Positions 14,458 through 15,038 of a DNA stretch of 15,038 nucleotides are shown one piece after another. The stretch lies in contig JAUXEL010000023.1 in NCBI GenBank assembly GCA_030620575.1, positions 1-15,038 on the forward strand. The letters are read 5' to 3'. The number at the start of each line of letters is the position of its first letter. Position 1 is the first letter of the stretch. Source of the stretch: Fidelibacterota bacterium (GTDB lineage Bacteria > Fidelibacterota > Fidelibacteria > Fidelibacterales > Fidelibacteraceae). Position numbers and translations under genes: made by a program. The notes under the pieces were generated by a model, which worked only from the letters and a program-made list of their open reading frames with translations, was not told where the DNA came from and ran no database searches.

Positions 14458-15038
14458 ATGAAAAAAATATTATTAATATCTGTTCTGCTGATTTCAAGTG
14501 CTTTTGCGCAGATAAGTAACGGTGATTATTTTCGCTGTGTTCTGCCTGAAGTAGCAAAAACCTGGCAGGGATATGCCGGATTGGCAGTTGGTACCGGCGT
14601 GTCGGGATTGACCCTCCTGATTGATAAACCTGTTCGGGAATTTATGACCAAAAAAACGTATCTGCCTCCGGTGATAGACGCTATTGCCGATTCCTATGTC
14701 GATCATTACTGGGCATTTGCCGTCTCCGCTCTGGGTGCTGTCGGGAAAGGATATCAGACCGGAAACTACCTTGAGCCAATGCGTTATTGGGCAGTTTCCA
14801 ATGTGACGACAGTTGCGATGACTTATGCACTAAAATACAGTGCGGGACGTTTACGCCTCAATGGCCGCAATCATCATTCCTACCCTTCAGGACATTCCAG
14901 TGTCGCGTTTGCAACGGCAACCATATACCAGATGTGGTACGGCTGGAAGGCCGGTGTTCCGGCATACGCGATGGCAATGCTGACAGCATTCCAGCGTCTT
15001 GACGATAATCAGCACTGGTTTAGTGATGTTGTTATGGG
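14458..15038 (+). CDS. Secreted PAP2-family acid phosphatase, C-terminus cut by window end
   Basis: The first 193 codons are present. Residues 1-17 are a signal peptide (MKK, then ILLISVLLISSAFA, likely cut before Gln18), so the enzyme should act in the periplasm or outer envelope on phosphate esters or lipid phosphates. The PAP2 signature is present: K126-x6-R133 in KYSAGRLR, PSGH at 143-146 with H146, and R180-x5-H186-x3-D190. Motif 1 has Leu134 where the family usually has Pro, and Gln179 replaces the common Ser before R180. No Shine-Dalgarno or convincing promoter is visible upstream. The ATG is chosen because the signal peptide begins exactly there. The rest of the gene lies beyond the window. 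Confidence 0.85.
   Translation, partial: MKKILLISVLLISSAFAQISNGDYFRCVLPEVAKTWQGYAGLAVGTGVSGLTLLIDKPVREFMTKKTYLPPVIDAIADSYVDHYWAFAVSALGAVGKGYQTGNYLEPMRYWAVSNVTTVAMTYALKYSAGRLRLNGRNHHSYPSGHSSVAFATATIYQMWYGWKAGVPAYAMAMLTAFQRLDDNQHWFSDVVM

Overview
The window is an ordinary-looking stretch of a bacterial chromosome at about 40% GC. It holds sixteen complete genes and one gene cut by the right edge. Genes are tightly packed, several overlap by the ATGA type, and most have a clear Shine-Dalgarno sequence (AAGGAG, GAGG, GAGGGA). The periplasmic PAP2 protein with a signal peptide points to a Gram-negative envelope. The abundant Shine-Dalgarno sites argue against a typical Bacteroidetes. The iron-sulfur TrpRS, the DUF89 phosphatase and the RFAP-synthase-like enzyme suggest, but do not prove, an anaerobic lifestyle. 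My best guess is an uncultured lineage near the FCB group, held with low confidence.

Layout. Bases 1-97 carry short tandem repeats. The minus-strand block 98-3423 looks like one three-gene operon read from a promoter at about 3448-3476: a two-domain isoprenoid-alcohol-kinase-like membrane protein, then a cytoplasmic NlpC/P60 peptidase with SH3b domains, then trpS. The divergent spacer 3424-3671 holds promoters for both directions and a 9-bp-arm inverted repeat.

On the plus strand, 3672-7097 holds a hybrid histidine kinase, a 95-residue membrane protein and a Gfo/Idh/MocA oxidoreductase. A second block, 7211-10090, is preceded by a palindrome that overlaps a possible -10 site. It encodes a ZIP metal transporter, an ICMT/PEMT-type membrane methyltransferase, a metallo-beta-lactamase-fold enzyme and a DUF89 metal-dependent phosphatase; the last three are chained by 4-base ATGA overlaps.

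The third block, 10181-14256, follows its own likely promoter. It encodes D-aminoacyl-tRNA deacylase, a stand-alone cobalamin-binding subunit of a methylmalonyl-CoA-mutase-type enzyme, RadC, a TPR protein, an M24 Xaa-Pro-type peptidase and a YihX-like HAD phosphatase. Spacer 14257-14457 contains a layered repeat structure. After it a secreted PAP2 phosphatase gene starts and runs off the window.

Most genes are housekeeping or quality-control functions. The most thought-provoking items are the fusion of a phytol-kinase-like (VTE5) and a phytyl-phosphate-kinase-like (VTE6/DUF92) domain, the coupled methyltransferase/MBL/DUF89 set, the orphan B12 domain, the Fe-S TrpRS, and the repeat structures in the spacers. 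No mobile element, CRISPR array, tRNA or rRNA was seen, and no gene-free stretch exceeds 300 bases.
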